A stretch of 42,500 nt of DNA from Zygnema cylindricum (Eukaryota; Streptophyta; Zygnematophyceae; Zygnematales; Zygnemataceae), in assembly GCA_037447655.1 (NCBI GenBank), contig JBBHKE010002085.1, positions 1 to 42,500 of the forward strand, written 5' to 3'. This document shows positions 42,346 through 42,500 of the stretch, piece after piece (the stretch's first letter is position 1; every line of letters begins with the position of its first letter). The notes under the pieces were generated by a model, which did not search any database, had not been told where the DNA came from, and saw only the letters and a program-made list of their open reading frames with translations. The position numbers were made by a program, and so were the translations under genes.

Positions 42346-42500
42346 AGGCTATCTATACAATTGAATCAAGCAGACAGAAATATAATGGAGGAGTTTCAGA
42401 AACATGGGTTGGTTTCAGTTTGCGAAATAACCTGCAAACTCAATATGCAAAATTATATGCGGCAAAGATTGCAGACTGCAAAAGTGCAAAGCCTATCTGT
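42346..42500. other. Right edge, inside or upstream of the MKP1-like intron
   Basis: No feature is recognised. If the MKP1-like gene continues beyond the window this is intron sequence. Confidence 0.4.

Overview
The window is nuclear DNA from a eukaryote. It is intron-bearing, AT-rich and crowded with transposable elements. Two host genes are recognisable. On the + strand (11638-17062) lies a complete six-exon gene for the methylmalonyl-CoA mutase chaperone GTPase (MMAA/MeaB type). On the - strand (38206-40654) lies the 3' part of a plant-type MAP-kinase phosphatase (MKP1 type: dual-specificity phosphatase, gelsolin-like segment, long Ser/Pro tail), whose 5' exons lie beyond the right edge. 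Plant-type MKP1 points to the green lineage. MMAA is not expected in land plants, so a green alga with a large repeat-rich genome (for example a prasinophyte-like alga) is the best guess; no species can be fixed from the sequence.

Layout. 1-2000: purine-rich low-complexity tracts and a patch of degenerate TTAGGG repeats. 2985-4135: 5'-truncated 3' end of a LINE. 4163-7400: small non-autonomous DNA transposons and AT-rich DNA with a diverged direct duplication. 7433-9222 (-): decayed C-terminal part of a Crypton-like tyrosine-recombinase transposon with a GCR1_C-like domain, cut off by two abutting TA-flanked MITEs (9223-9925). 10450-11112: TTA-flanked PIF/Harbinger-like MITE. 11638-17062: MMAA. 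17606-21309: near-identical 0.76-kb repeats (A) on both sides of a 2.2-kb repeat (B). 21765-31645: a decayed Ty1/copia retrotransposon with both LTRs, a tRNA-iMet anticodon-arm primer site, a polypurine tract, a solo LTR nested in its pol region (exact 5-bp duplication), and a further insertion in its 3' LTR that itself carries another solo LTR (exact 5-bp duplication). 31646-35160: a longer copy of the same LINE family, then a second copy of B (35163-37328). 37905-38095: 42-bp minisatellite. 38206-40654: MKP1-like gene; its upstream intron contains about 0.75 kb of almost pure pyrimidine in the sense strand. 41437-42345: a MITE split by ATCGAT-rich DNA.

The two host genes have no obvious functional link. 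MMAA implies a B12-dependent methylmalonyl-CoA pathway in mitochondria; the MKP1-like protein implies MAPK dephosphorylation in stress signalling. Most of the rest is layered transposon debris. Its insertion order can be read from target duplications, which is the most informative aspect of the window. I found no convincing new multi-gene system.
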